From: VAZQ01 sp963756715
GTDB lineage: Bacteria > Pseudomonadota > Alphaproteobacteria > Rhizobiales > Xanthobacteraceae
Assembly (NCBI GenBank): GCA_963756715.1
Contig: CAVWOV010000026.1
Location: 62,001 to 126,000, forward strand
Length of the DNA: 64,000 nt
Reading direction: 5' to 3'
Of this stretch, positions 16,977 to 25,474 are shown piece after piece (the stretch's first letter is position 1; each line of letters opens with the position of its first letter). The position numbers and the translations under genes are program-made. The notes beneath the pieces are model-generated. The model was not told the origin of the DNA. It was given only the letters and a program-made list of their open reading frames with translations, and ran no database searches.

Positions 16977-17471
16977 TCAGCGAGCGAAGAGTAGAAATCC
17001 AGGTGTGTCGCCCACGACAGTAATATGTCCTCTGCAAGGTGTGATGTCTTCCAGCAGGACCAAGTCACCGCCATGTAACTGCCTCGTCTCGCCATCTGTC
17101 ACGGTGATCGAGAATGTCCCCCGGAGCACCGTGAATAGTTGAACTGCGGGTGTTGGGTGGTTGAGATGGTTCTGCAGATCAGCAGCGCCCCAGTGCGCCC
17201 CGAATCCTGCTATGAACGCCCTTGAAGTCGGCTTGTTGCCTCCAATGGCGATCGGGGCTGCGGGAGGTGCGAAATTTTCCTTGGCGAGTTCGATTGTCAC
17301 GTCTGTGAAGTGCGACTGATCGTCCGGAGTGCAATGCAGCCGCACGTAAGTGAACCGCGAAGCATCATCTTCCGCTCTTGCGGTTGAGCTTATGACACTC
17401 ACACCAAGAGCCACCACTGATGATATGATGAGCGCACCGACTTGGTGCCTCATACTTTTTCCTGCCGCCAT
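16977..17471 (-). CDS. Exported cupin-domain protein
   Basis: 164 residues from ATG at 17471 (GGAAGGA upstream); ATG 17453 is also possible. A signal peptide covers about 1-33 (GALIISSVVALGVSVISSTARA). The mature domain is a single cupin: VQLFTVLRGTFSITVTDGETRQLHGGDLVLLEDITPCRGHITVV, with a His in each half that could bind metal. The substrate is unknown. Codon choice is less GC-biased than the flanking genes, which hints at later acquisition. It converges on the sensor kinase gene and is not in its operon. Confidence 0.7.
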   Translation of the reverse strand: MAAGKSMRHQVGALIISSVVALGVSVISSTARAEDDASRFTYVRLHCTPDDQSHFTDVTIELAKENFAPPAAPIAIGGNKPTSRAFIAGFGAHWGAADLQNHLNHPTPAVQLFTVLRGTFSITVTDGETRQLHGGDLVLLEDITPCRGHITVVGDTPGFLLFAR

Positions 17472-17565
17472 GAGTGTTATCCTTCCGAACCGGTACAGTT
17501 ATCCAGTCAGCACCGGCTTTACACATTGCCGAGCTCGCGCGGCGAGCGGCTTCTGAACCACCAAA

Positions 17566-18294
17566 CTAGGCCGCCATCGTCTCGTCGTCATCCTCGTAGC
17601 GCCGGCGGCGGCGCGGACGCAGGCGGCCCACGCAGGCCGGAATCCGGCACACACCATTGAGAACGCCTGACCACCACTGTCCGCGCGCCAGCGCGCGATC
17701 AAGCGTCGCCATGGTGCGGGCCAGCCCCTCGTCATCGTCATTGATCCAGGTCCGCAGCACCTGCGCGAACAGCACTGCGAGACCCTGCGCCCGCATCATG
17801 CCCTTCGGGCCGGACGCATTGATGTCGGCGGCGGTCAACATCCATTGCTGCGATCGCACGGCGAGCCCGTTCAAGGCGAACGCGAGCCCTGGATTGCGCA
17901 TGGCGGAGCGGCTCAGCGAGCGGATCGCCACCTTGTGCGGTCCGAGCGCCTCCAACCGGCGCATCAGCACATCGAACAATCGCTCGCGTGGCGGCTCGTC
18001 CACCATGTCGGCGGAACCACCCGCGAGCACCGTCCGGTCGATTTCCTTCATGTGCGCCGCCAGGATCGAGATGGTCGAGCCGAACATGTTGCGCAGTTCG
18101 GCCAACGACACGTCGGCCCGCGTCGCGATCTCGGCAAATCCGATCTGCTCGATCGGCTTTTCCTCGAGCAGCGCCAGCAGCGCGTCCACCACCCGCTCAC
18201 GGTCGGAGCGGTCGCGGCCGGGCTTCTTTTGATCCGATTTTGTTACGCTCGCAGTCGGGCGGGAGGCCGACTTGCGTGCAGTTTTGCGGGCCAT
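17566..18294 (-). CDS. TetR-family transcriptional regulator
   Basis: 242 residues from ATG at 18294. A basic N-terminal tail (about 1-30, Lys/Arg/Ser-rich) precedes a TetR-like helix-turn-helix: RERVVDALLALLEEKPIEQIGFAEIATRADVSLAELRNMFGS (about 32-75). The ligand domain follows, and the C-terminus is odd, with an arginine run (RLRPRRRRRYEDDDE) after CRIPACVG. The recognition helix is not a close match to classical TetR, and the C-terminal domain recalls the COQ9-like TetR proteins of alphaproteobacteria. The target is unknown. Confidence 0.75.
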   Translation of the reverse strand: MARKTARKSASRPTASVTKSDQKKPGRDRSDRERVVDALLALLEEKPIEQIGFAEIATRADVSLAELRNMFGSTISILAAHMKEIDRTVLAGGSADMVDEPPRERLFDVLMRRLEALGPHKVAIRSLSRSAMRNPGLAFALNGLAVRSQQWMLTAADINASGPKGMMRAQGLAVLFAQVLRTWINDDDEGLARTMATLDRALARGQWWSGVLNGVCRIPACVGRLRPRRRRRYEDDDETMAA

Positions 18295-18536
18295 GGCGCG
18301 CCTCCTCGGCAGAGTTGCTGATCACAAAATAAATCTAGGCCGGCAAAGCGGGCCGTACCAGGGCGAATTAGACGCGGGGCAGACCTTCACTTCGACATGG
18401 CAAGGGCGTAGCGCCATGTCGCGCCAAACGGGCAAGATGGCCCGGGGGCGGCCATGATCGATCGGGCGGGTTCCCGCCGTCTTGACTTCACGCGCGCACT
18501 ACCCGCATCACGCACCGGAACCTTGCGGAATCAGCC

Positions 18537-19364
18537 ATGCCGTTCCTCGCCATCCCGTTTCCCGCCTTTGACCCGGTGCTCATCAGCTTCGGGCCGATCG
18601 CGATTCGCTGGTATGCGCTGGCCTATATCGTCGGCATCCTGCTGGGCTGGCTCTACGCGCGCACACTGCTCAAGATGGACAGGTTGTGGGCCGGGTCTAC
18701 GCCGCCGATGAAGGTCGAGGACTTCGACGACTTCGTCCTGTGGGTGACGCTCGGCATCATCCTCGGTGGGCGGACCGGCTATGTGCTGTTTTACAACCTC
18801 CCCTATTTCGTCGAAAATCCGCTGGAGATTTTCCAGTTGTGGAAGGGCGGCATGTCCTTTCATGGCGGCTTTCTCGGCTGCCTGCTCGTGGTCGTGCTGT
18901 TTGCTCGGTTTCGCAACATCTCTATCCTGTCGTTGGGCGATCTCACCTGCGCGGCCGGAACCATCGGATTGTTCCTCGGCCGCATCGCCAATTTCATCAA
19001 CGGCGAGCTATGGGGGCGGCCGAGCGACGTGCCTTGGGCGATGGTATTCCCCAACGGCGGGCCTGAGCCGCGTCATCCCAGCCAGCTCTACGAGGCGACG
19101 CTCGAAGGGCTGGTGCTGTTCACTATTCTCGCCTTGCTCATTCGCGCCGGCGCGCTCAAGCGGCCTGGTCTCATCATCGGTGTCTTCGCGGTCGGTTATG
19201 CGATCGCGCGCTCGGTCTGCGAGCTCTTTCGCGAGCCCGATGCGCAACTCGGCTTCCTGTGGGGCGGCCTGACGATGGGAATTCTGTTGTCGGTGCCGCT
19301 GATGCTCATCGGCATCGGCTTTATTGTGGCGGCGTTGCGAAACCAGCGGACACGGCAGCCCTGA
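18537..19364 (+). CDS. lgt: Phosphatidylglycerol--prolipoprotein diacylglyceryl transferase
   Basis: 275 residues from ATG at 18537. Lgt attaches diacylglycerol from phosphatidylglycerol to the lipobox cysteine of prolipoproteins in the inner membrane. Seven hydrophobic segments are visible, and the signature GRIANFINGELWGRP lies at about 148-162, with HGGF (catalytic His of the family) in GMSFHGGFLG and RHPSQLYEA downstream. It starts the run lgt-midA-pgeF-lipoprotein, the last of which is itself a substrate. Its stop overlaps the midA start. Confidence 0.96.
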   Translation: MPFLAIPFPAFDPVLISFGPIAIRWYALAYIVGILLGWLYARTLLKMDRLWAGSTPPMKVEDFDDFVLWVTLGIILGGRTGYVLFYNLPYFVENPLEIFQLWKGGMSFHGGFLGCLLVVVLFARFRNISILSLGDLTCAAGTIGLFLGRIANFINGELWGRPSDVPWAMVFPNGGPEPRHPSQLYEATLEGLVLFTILALLIRAGALKRPGLIIGVFAVGYAIARSVCELFREPDAQLGFLWGGLTMGILLSVPLMLIGIGFIVAALRNQRTRQP

Positions 19365-20467
19365 TGGCCGAGGAGAGGTCACCGCTCGAGGCGGAGATTC
19401 GCCAGCGCATTGCTCAGGCGGGCCCGATGCCTGTTGCGCAATATATGGAGCTGTGCCTCACGCATCCCGCGTACGGCTATTACGTCACCCGCGATCCGCT
19501 CGGCGCCTCCGGCGACTTCACCACCGCGCCCGAGATCAGCCAGATGTTCGGCGAGTTGATCGGCATCTGGGCCGCGGCGGCGTGGCGGGCAATGGGCTCG
19601 CCCGAAAATGTCCGGCTGGTCGAGCTTGGGCCGGGCCGCGGCACAATGATGCTCGACGCCTTGCGCGCCGCCAAGGTCCTGCCGGAATTCCGCTCAGCCG
19701 TCGTCGCTCATCTGGTCGAAGTCAGCCCGGCGCTTGAGACAGTGCAGCGGCTCGCACTCGGCGCCGGCGACGTGCCGGTACACTGGCACAAGTCGCTGGG
19801 CGAGGTGCCGGACGGCCCGCTGATTGTCCTCGCCAACGAGTTCTTCGATGCCCTGCCGGTGCACCAGGCGGTGATGTGCGCGGACGGCTGGCATGAGCGA
19901 GTCGTCAAGATCGACGAGGACGATCATCTGCGTTTCAGCATCGCGCGCGATCCGATTCCGCTGTTCGATGAATTCCTGCCGAGCGACATGCGCCCCGCGA
20001 GGATCGGCGAAATCTTCGAATGGCGAGCCGATCAGTTGGTGCTGGAACTGGGCTCACGGGTGGTGCGATCGGAAGGCGTCGCGCTGATCATTGACTACGG
20101 CCATGTCGTGAGTGGGATTGGCGACACGCTCCAGGCAGTCAGCGGGCATGAGTTCGTCAGCCCGCTGATAACGCCCGGCCGGGTCGACCTCACCGCGCAT
20201 GTGGATTTTCAGGCGATCGAGCGCGCGGCGGACAGCCTGCAGGTGACGTTGCATGGACCGATCGAGCAGGGCGAGTTCCTGCTCCGGCTTGGCATCGAAC
20301 AGCGGGCGGCGACGCTCAAGGCCGGGGCGACGCATGAGCAGTCTCTTGCCATCCAGTCGGGGCTGGTCCGGCTGACCAGCACCGAGCGCACCGGCATGGG
20401 GCAGATGATCAAGGTTCTCGGTTTGTCGGCACCGAAGCTCGGCGCACTGCCTGGTTTCGAAACATAG
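19364..20467 (+). CDS. MidA/NDUFAF7-family SAM-dependent methyltransferase
   Basis: 367 residues from ATG at 19364, which overlaps the lgt stop by one base. The family (DUF185; human NDUFAF7, methylating an arginine of complex I subunit NDUFS2) shows YMELCLTHPAYGYYVTRDPLG, SGDFTTAPEISQMFGELIG, the SAM-binding loop LVELGPGRGTMM, VEVSPALE, LANEFFDALPVHQ and ALIIDYGH. A role in respiratory complex I assembly is inferred from the mitochondrial ortholog. In alphaproteobacteria it commonly sits between lgt and pgeF, as here. Confidence 0.9.
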   Translation: MAEERSPLEAEIRQRIAQAGPMPVAQYMELCLTHPAYGYYVTRDPLGASGDFTTAPEISQMFGELIGIWAAAAWRAMGSPENVRLVELGPGRGTMMLDALRAAKVLPEFRSAVVAHLVEVSPALETVQRLALGAGDVPVHWHKSLGEVPDGPLIVLANEFFDALPVHQAVMCADGWHERVVKIDEDDHLRFSIARDPIPLFDEFLPSDMRPARIGEIFEWRADQLVLELGSRVVRSEGVALIIDYGHVVSGIGDTLQAVSGHEFVSPLITPGRVDLTAHVDFQAIERAADSLQVTLHGPIEQGEFLLRLGIEQRAATLKAGATHEQSLAIQSGLVRLTSTERTGMGQMIKVLGLSAPKLGALPGFET

Positions 20468-20477
20468 GCTCGCCGAA

Positions 20478-21245
20478 ATGCTCCAATCCGCCGCGCTCTC
20501 GGTCCTACCTGGTATCCGCCACGCCTTCTTTACCCGCGAAGGTGGCGTCTCCGGCGGCCCCTATACGAGCCTCAACGGCGGCACCGGCTCTCAGGACGTG
20601 CCCGCCAGAGTGGTCGAGAACCGCGCCCGCATGGCGGAGGCGCTTGGCGTCGTGCCGGACCATCTTCTCACCGCCTATCAGATCCACTCGCCCGACGTGG
20701 TGACGATCGAGCGGCCGTGGCCGCCGCAGGACCGCCCGCGCGCCGACGCGATCGTGACGCGGGCTCCCGGCATCGCGATCGGCGTAACTACCGCCGACTG
20801 CGGCCCGGTACTGTTCGCGGACGGTACGGCCGGCGTGATCGGTGCCGCCCATGCCGGCTGGCGCGGTGCCTTCACGGGGGTACTGGAAGCGACGATCGCC
20901 GCGATGGAGCAGTGCGGCGCCGACCGCGCACGCATTGTTGCGGTGCTCGGGCCCACCATTCGCCAGTCGAATTACGAAGTTGGGCCGGAATTCGTCGAGC
21001 GGTTCGCGGTGGCTGACGCGCACAATGCGCGTTTCTTCAAAGCGTCGGTCACCCCGGGGCACGCCATGTTCGATTTGCCGGGCTACATCGTTGCGCGGCT
21101 GACGAGTGCCGGCATCAATCAAATCGAGGATGTTGCCTGCTGCACTTACGCCGATCCGGCGCGGTTCTTCAGCTACCGCCGCTCGACGCATTCGAAGGAG
21201 CCGGACTACGGGCGGCACATCAACGCGATCGCACTCGGCGGGTAA
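20478..21245 (+). CDS. pgeF: Polyphenol oxidase-type laccase-domain protein (purine nucleoside phosphorylase PgeF/YfiH)
   Basis: 255 residues, 10 bp after midA. Family motifs: HAFFTREGGVSGGPYTSLN, the metal-binding TTADCGPVLFAD (Cys) and AAHAGWRGAFTGVL (His), GPTIRQSNYEVG, and the end CCTYADPARFFSYRRS with RHINAIAL. Members bind Zn/Cu; reported activities are purine nucleoside phosphorolysis/deamination, and the E. coli homolog corrects mis-incorporated L-Ser in muropeptides. The cytoplasmic location fits the lack of a signal peptide. Third gene of the lgt run. Confidence 0.9.
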   Translation: MLQSAALSVLPGIRHAFFTREGGVSGGPYTSLNGGTGSQDVPARVVENRARMAEALGVVPDHLLTAYQIHSPDVVTIERPWPPQDRPRADAIVTRAPGIAIGVTTADCGPVLFADGTAGVIGAAHAGWRGAFTGVLEATIAAMEQCGADRARIVAVLGPTIRQSNYEVGPEFVERFAVADAHNARFFKASVTPGHAMFDLPGYIVARLTSAGINQIEDVACCTYADPARFFSYRRSTHSKEPDYGRHINAIALGG

Positions 21246-21377
21246 TCGGATGCATCCTGTGGCTTTTGCGCCATAGGCGGGGCTCGGATTCGACGATACA
21301 AATTCCATCGGGAAGCTCGGCGGCCAGCGTCCGGGGGGACGCTGGAACTTAAAAATCCGTCGAGTGCGGGGAAGTCG

Positions 21378-22160
21378 ATGCAGAGCGGACTGGACCGGCT
21401 TGTCGCGGGCGCGCGGCAGGCGGGCATATATCGCTGCTGTGGACGCGTGTGCGTCCTGGTGCTGGGCCTGATGGTCTCGGCCTGCGCCAATATTGGCCAG
21501 ATCGGCAACCTCGGCATTGGCAATCTCCTGAACCCCGATGACAGCCCAAAACCAATGTCGGTCGTCGTCGAGTCGATCGACGGGCCGCCGCCTGCCGTTC
21601 ACGAGAAGTTCCTGCGGGCGCTCAAGGAGGAGGCCGGTGGCCGCCGGATCACCGTGGTGACCTCGGGCGAGGCCGACTACCACCTGCGGGGTTACCTGGC
21701 GTCGCACGCCGAGAGCGACGCAACATCGATTACCTGGGCCTGGGATGTCTACGATGCCGGGCAGCAGCGGGCTTTCCGGCTCAGAGGCACGGACAAGGCA
21801 GGCACGGCCGGGACCGGCTGGGCCACGGCCGACGATGGGGTGCTCCGCCGCATCGCCGGCAGCGGGCTCGATCAACTGGCCGCCATGGCGGCGTCGCCCC
21901 GCAAGCAGTCGTCCGCCGCCGCCACACCGGCGCCGGCAACGGTCGAGCCGGAGAAAAAAAGCGGTTCGACCCTGACCTGGCTCGACGACTGGGCGCCGGA
22001 GGCGGCGGGCATCTATCGCATTATCCGCGGTGAAGAAGCCCGCGCCGAGCCGCCTGCGGCGGCCGACCAGGCGCAGGACGCCGCGATTCCGCTGCCCCGC
22101 GGCCGGCCCTCGCCGGAGGATGGACCGGCCCGTACTTTCGCTTTTCTGGAAGCCAGGTGA
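21378..22160 (+). CDS. Putative outer-membrane lipoprotein
   Basis: 260 residues from ATG at 21378. The signal peptide has a lipobox with Cys36 (LGLMVSAC), so it should be lipidated by Lgt, encoded three genes upstream. The middle (about 60-180) is a compact alpha/beta domain (SVVVESIDGPPPAVHEKFLRAL, VVTSGEADYHLRGYLAS, ITWAWDVYDAGQQRAFRLRG), which resembles proteins that present a GNA1162-like or curli-assembly-like fold. The C-terminal third is Ala/Pro-rich and likely unstructured. Function unknown. Confidence 0.75.
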   Translation: MQSGLDRLVAGARQAGIYRCCGRVCVLVLGLMVSACANIGQIGNLGIGNLLNPDDSPKPMSVVVESIDGPPPAVHEKFLRALKEEAGGRRITVVTSGEADYHLRGYLASHAESDATSITWAWDVYDAGQQRAFRLRGTDKAGTAGTGWATADDGVLRRIAGSGLDQLAAMAASPRKQSSAAATPAPATVEPEKKSGSTLTWLDDWAPEAAGIYRIIRGEEARAEPPAAADQAQDAAIPLPRGRPSPEDGPARTFAFLEAR

Positions 22161-22253
22161 GGCGCCGCCCAGGCGCCGCGGCGGCGTCTGAAAATCCGGG
22201 ACAACATGCGGCTCATATTGCCAGCCGCGCCGCCTCCTTGTTATCAGAACGGC

Positions 22254-22271
22254 GCGCGCAGGCCTGCGCGC
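22254..22271. repeat. Perfect 18-bp GC palindrome in the prs leader
   Basis: GCGCGCAGGCCTGCGCGC is a perfect palindrome about 95 bp before the prs start. Its right half (GGCCTGCGCGCC) is repeated at 22278-22289, so two alternative stems are possible. It could be an attenuator or only a GC-rich repeat; there is no U-run. Confidence 0.4.
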
Positions 22272-22363
22272 CGGACGGCCTGCGCGCCGCAAGTTTCGCA
22301 AGCCGCTCCAGACCCTGGATTTGACGTGTTTGGCGACGAAGCAGTGACGCTCTGGAGGCAGTG

Positions 22364-23317
22364 ATGGCGGCCAAGAACGGAGCGATCAAGCTCGTTGCCG
22401 GCAACTCCAATCCGGCGCTCGCCGAGGCGATTGCCGCCTACCTCAAGACCCCGATGACCAAGGCGGTGGTCCGGCGCTTTGCCGATATGGAGATTTTCGT
22501 CGAGATCCAGGAAAACGTCCGCGGCAGCGATGTGTTCGTGATCCAGTCGACGTCGTTTCCCACCAACGACCATTTGATGGAACTGCTGATCATCATCGAC
22601 GCGCTGCGCCGTGCATCGGGGCGGCGTGTGACCGCGGTGATCCCGTATTTCGGCTATGCCCGGCAGGATCGCAAACCCGGTCCGCGCACGCCGATTTCGG
22701 CCAAGCTGGTCGCCAACCTGATTACGCACGCGGGCGCCGACCGGGTCATGACGCTCGACCTCCATGCCGGTCAAATTCAGGGGTTCTTCGATATTCCGAC
22801 CGACAATCTCTACGCCTCGCCGATGATGGTGCGCGACATCAAGGAGCATTTCGACCTCGGCAAGGTGGCGATCGTGTCACCCGATGTCGGCGGCGTGGCG
22901 CGAGCGCGCGGGCTCGCCAAGCGCATCAACGCGCCGCTCGCCATCGTCGACAAGCGCCGCGAGCGCGCGGGCGAATCCGAAGTGATGAACGTGATCGGCG
23001 AAGTCGAAGGCCACACCTGCATCCTGGTGGACGACATCATCGACTCCGGCGGCACCGTGGTGAACGCGGCCGACGCGCTGCTTGAGAAGGGCGCGACCGC
23101 GGTCTACGCCTACATCACCCATGGCGTGCTCTCGGGCGGTGCGGTCGCGCGCATCACCGCCTCGCGGCTGAAGGAACTCGTCATCACCAATTCGATCCAG
23201 CCGACCGAAGCCGTCAAGGCCGCACACAATATCCGCGTGATGTCGGTTGCAGCGCTGATCGGTGAGGCGATCGGACGAACCGCCGCCGAGGAGTCGGTGT
23301 CCAGCCTGTTCGATTGA
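22364..23317 (+). CDS. prs: Ribose-phosphate pyrophosphokinase (PRPP synthase)
   Basis: 317 residues from ATG at 22364 (a GTG one codon earlier is possible; GGAGGCAG upstream). It makes PRPP from ribose 5-phosphate and ATP for purine, pyrimidine, His and Trp synthesis. Motifs: FADMEIFVEIQENVRGSDVF, PYFGYARQDRK (ATP-binding flexible region), VMTLDLHAGQIQGFF (metal site), VSPDVGGVARARGLAK, KRR catalytic loop (VDKRRERAGE) and the PRPP loop LVDDIIDSGGTV. Length is typical. It ends before a strong intrinsic terminator. Confidence 0.97.
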   Translation: MAAKNGAIKLVAGNSNPALAEAIAAYLKTPMTKAVVRRFADMEIFVEIQENVRGSDVFVIQSTSFPTNDHLMELLIIIDALRRASGRRVTAVIPYFGYARQDRKPGPRTPISAKLVANLITHAGADRVMTLDLHAGQIQGFFDIPTDNLYASPMMVRDIKEHFDLGKVAIVSPDVGGVARARGLAKRINAPLAIVDKRRERAGESEVMNVIGEVEGHTCILVDDIIDSGGTVVNAADALLEKGATAVYAYITHGVLSGGAVARITASRLKELVITNSIQPTEAVKAAHNIRVMSVAALIGEAIGRTAAEESVSSLFD

Positions 23318-23342
23318 AGCGGTCGCTTGCGACGTTTGATTC

Positions 23343-23376
23343 GTGATGCCCGCGCTGGTCGCGGGCATCACTTTTT
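23343..23376 (+). terminator. Rho-independent terminator after prs
   Basis: A perfect 12-bp stem (GTGATGCCCGCG / CGCGGGCATCAC) with loop CTGGT (23355-23359) is followed directly by TTTTT at 23372-23376. It lies 26 bp after the prs stop. This is the clearest intrinsic terminator in the window. Confidence 0.9.
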
Positions 23377-23755
23377 GGAATTCCGAATCAAGTCAAAAAC
23401 GTGAATGCGATTCGGCGAGCGAGCAATGCTGTCATCGGAGGTGCGCGCGATCGTGACAGGGATGGCGTTGCAGACGGCGTGACTCCAATACCGTCACACG
23501 TGTTCTGGAATCATGTTGCGCGCCATGCGAGTCATCAAGCTGTGGACAAGCGACTCCGCCCCACGGATATCCACCAATCGTTAACCGGGCCCCGGCCTAA
23601 TTGCACTTTGGCCGTCAGAATCAAGGCCTTATATTCGTCGAGCAAGTGATTCGCCCCGGAGCGGTCGATCAGCTCCACCGGGGACCGCGTCAAGAACGGC
23701 GTGGGTGCGCGCAGTGTGGTGCGCATTCCATTCCCAGCGGCAGGGTGGAGACGGC
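23377..23755 (+). promoter_or_regulatory. Intergenic region with possible promoter for the YbjN gene
   Basis: About 380 bp follow the prs terminator before the YbjN start. I see no gene: the open frames lack ribosome sites. A possible vegetative promoter is TTGGCC at 23608 and TATATT at 23630, separated by 16 bp, about 120 bp before the gene. The -35 is only a partial match, so this is a weak call. Confidence 0.3.
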
Positions 23756-24256
23756 ATGTCCCTCATCGATGTCAATCAGCAGTCTCGCGCTAACCCGCTC
23801 GAAGTGGTCGAGCGCGTTGCGTCAACCAACGACTGGTCGTTCGAGCGCGCGGGCGAAGACGAGATCACCATCCTGGTGCGCGGAAAGTGGAGCGACTACC
23901 AGGTGTCTTTCACCTGGATGTTCGACATCGAGGCGCTGCACCTCGCCTGCGCGTTCGAGCTCAAGGTGCCGGAGCGGCTGCGCACCGAGGTGCAACTGCT
24001 CATTTCGATGATCAACGAGCAGATGTGGGTCGGACATTTCGATCTCTGGACCCAGGAAGGCATCGTGATGTACCGCCATGCGCTGGTGCTGGCAGGCGGC
24101 GTGGAGGCGTCGGGCCGGCAATGCGAGACGCTGCTCGGAACCGCGCTCGACGCCTGCGAGCGCTACTTTCCGGCCTTCCAGTTCGTGGTCTGGGCGGGCA
24201 AGAGCGCGCGCGAGGCGCTCGATGCCTCGATGTTCGAAACCCAGGGCGAAGCGTAG
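23756..24256 (+). CDS. YbjN domain-containing protein
   Basis: 166 residues from ATG at 23756. The YbjN fold (related to type III secretion chaperone-like folds) is seen: NPLEVVERVASTNDWSFERAGEDEITILVRGKWSDYQVSF, LHLACAFELKVPERLRTEVQLLISMINEQMWVGHFDLW, and GIVMYRHALVL. It is a soluble acidic protein; E. coli YbjN affects motility and stress traits, but the biochemical role is unknown. In alphaproteobacteria this gene is regularly placed just before proC, as here. Confidence 0.88.
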   Translation: MSLIDVNQQSRANPLEVVERVASTNDWSFERAGEDEITILVRGKWSDYQVSFTWMFDIEALHLACAFELKVPERLRTEVQLLISMINEQMWVGHFDLWTQEGIVMYRHALVLAGGVEASGRQCETLLGTALDACERYFPAFQFVVWAGKSAREALDASMFETQGEA

Positions 24257-24264
24257 CTAACGGT

Positions 24265-24360
24265 GTCATGCCCGCGAAAGCGGACATCCAGCCAGCCGCG
24301 GCGGTTTGCCAAACTCTCACCGCAGTGATTACTGGATCATTCGCTCGCGCGGATGATGAC
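24265..24360. repeat. Palindromic intergenic repeat between ybjN-like gene and proC
   Basis: The left arm starts GTCATGCCCGCGAAAGCGG and the right arm ends GCTCGCGCGGATGATGAC; together they form a long imperfect inverted repeat of about 96 bp. The GTCATGCCCGCG...AAAGCGG type is a common dispersed repeat in bradyrhizobial genomes. It may form a hairpin that protects or ends the upstream transcript. Confidence 0.6.
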
Positions 24361-24447
24361 AGCAAACATATGGCGTGAGACGACAGCGAACATGTGGCGT
24401 GAGGCTTGTAGCGTGTAGCGTCAGACTTGTGGCAAGAGACTTGTGAC
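24361..24447. repeat. Degenerate tandem repeat before proC
   Basis: Two units of about 24 bp (AGCAAACATATGGCGTGAG and AGCGAACATGTGGCGTGAG at their starts) are followed by more decayed units containing CTTGTGGC / CTTGTGAC up to the proC start codon. No ribosome site is visible for proC inside them. Confidence 0.5.
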
Positions 24448-25293
24448 ATGACGACATCCAACGCGAAGGCGAACGCGTCACTCGCCAATTTCCCCGGAAC
24501 GCTCGTGCTGGTCGGTGCGGGCAAGATGGGCGGCGCGATGCTCGAAGGCTGGCTCGGGCTCGGCATGCCGCCGGCGCAGATCGTCGTGATCGAGCCGCAA
24601 CCCGCCAAGGAAATCGCCACGCTTGCGGCGCGGGGGCTACGCCTTAATCCATCGGCCGCAACTGTCGGCGAGGTATCGGCGATTGTTGTCGCGATCAAGC
24701 CGCAGTCCGCGCCCGACGCGATGCCAGCGCTGGCGCCCTATGTCGGGGCGTCGACCGTCGTGGTCTCGATCATGGCGGGCCGGACGCTGCGCTTTCTCGA
24801 GCAGGCATTGCCGCCCGCCGCGATCGTTCGCGCCATGCCGAACACGCCGGCCGCGATCGGCCGCGGCATTACGGTCGCGGTGGGGAATTCGCGCGTGTCC
24901 GCGTCACAGCGAGAATTGGTCCACGCCCTGCTGTCTGCAGTCGGCATGGTGGAGTGGATCAGCGACGAAGCATTGATGGATGCGGTGACGGCGCTGTCGG
25001 GTTCGGGGCCGGCTTATGTGTTCCTGCTCGCCGAGACGATGGCGCGGGCCGGCGTGGCGGCAGGATTGCCGGCCGAGCTTGCCGAGAAGCTCGCGCGTGC
25101 GACCGTTGCGGGCTCGGGCGAGCTGTTGCATCGCTCACCGCTCGACGCTGCGATCCTGCGCCAGAACGTCACCTCGCCGGGCGGCACGACCGCCGCCGCT
25201 CTGGAGGTGCTGATGGGCAAGGACGGATTCGATGCTCTGCTGGCGAGCGCGATTGCGGCCGCGACGGCGCGCTCACGCGAACTGGCCGGTTGA
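24448..25293 (+). CDS. proC: Pyrroline-5-carboxylate reductase
   Basis: 281 residues from ATG at 24448; a TTG at 24427 would add seven residues. It reduces P5C to proline with NAD(P)H, the last step of proline synthesis. Rossmann N-terminus: LVLVGAGKMGGAMLEGWLGLG; then AIVVAIKPQSAPD, MPNTPAAIGRGITV, and the C-terminal dimer domain with DAVTALSGSGPAYVFLLAETMARAGVAAGLP and NVTSPGGTTAAALEVL, all diagnostic. Length is typical (about 270-280). Confidence 0.96.
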   Translation: MTTSNAKANASLANFPGTLVLVGAGKMGGAMLEGWLGLGMPPAQIVVIEPQPAKEIATLAARGLRLNPSAATVGEVSAIVVAIKPQSAPDAMPALAPYVGASTVVVSIMAGRTLRFLEQALPPAAIVRAMPNTPAAIGRGITVAVGNSRVSASQRELVHALLSAVGMVEWISDEALMDAVTALSGSGPAYVFLLAETMARAGVAAGLPAELAEKLARATVAGSGELLHRSPLDAAILRQNVTSPGGTTAAALEVLMGKDGFDALLASAIAAATARSRELAG

Positions 25294-25474
25294 GACGAAG
25301 CCCTCGGTAGCGAGCTACCCGCGCGTTCCGCAAAGGCGATGATGCGCCGTTGAAAATGCAATTTAATTTGAGAAGAACCGACACATGTTTTGCGGCGAAG
25401 CCTGATAGAGATGAACTGTATGATCTGAGAGCATCATTTGGCGGCATAACCTTTAACGATGTCGGGAGGTTGTT

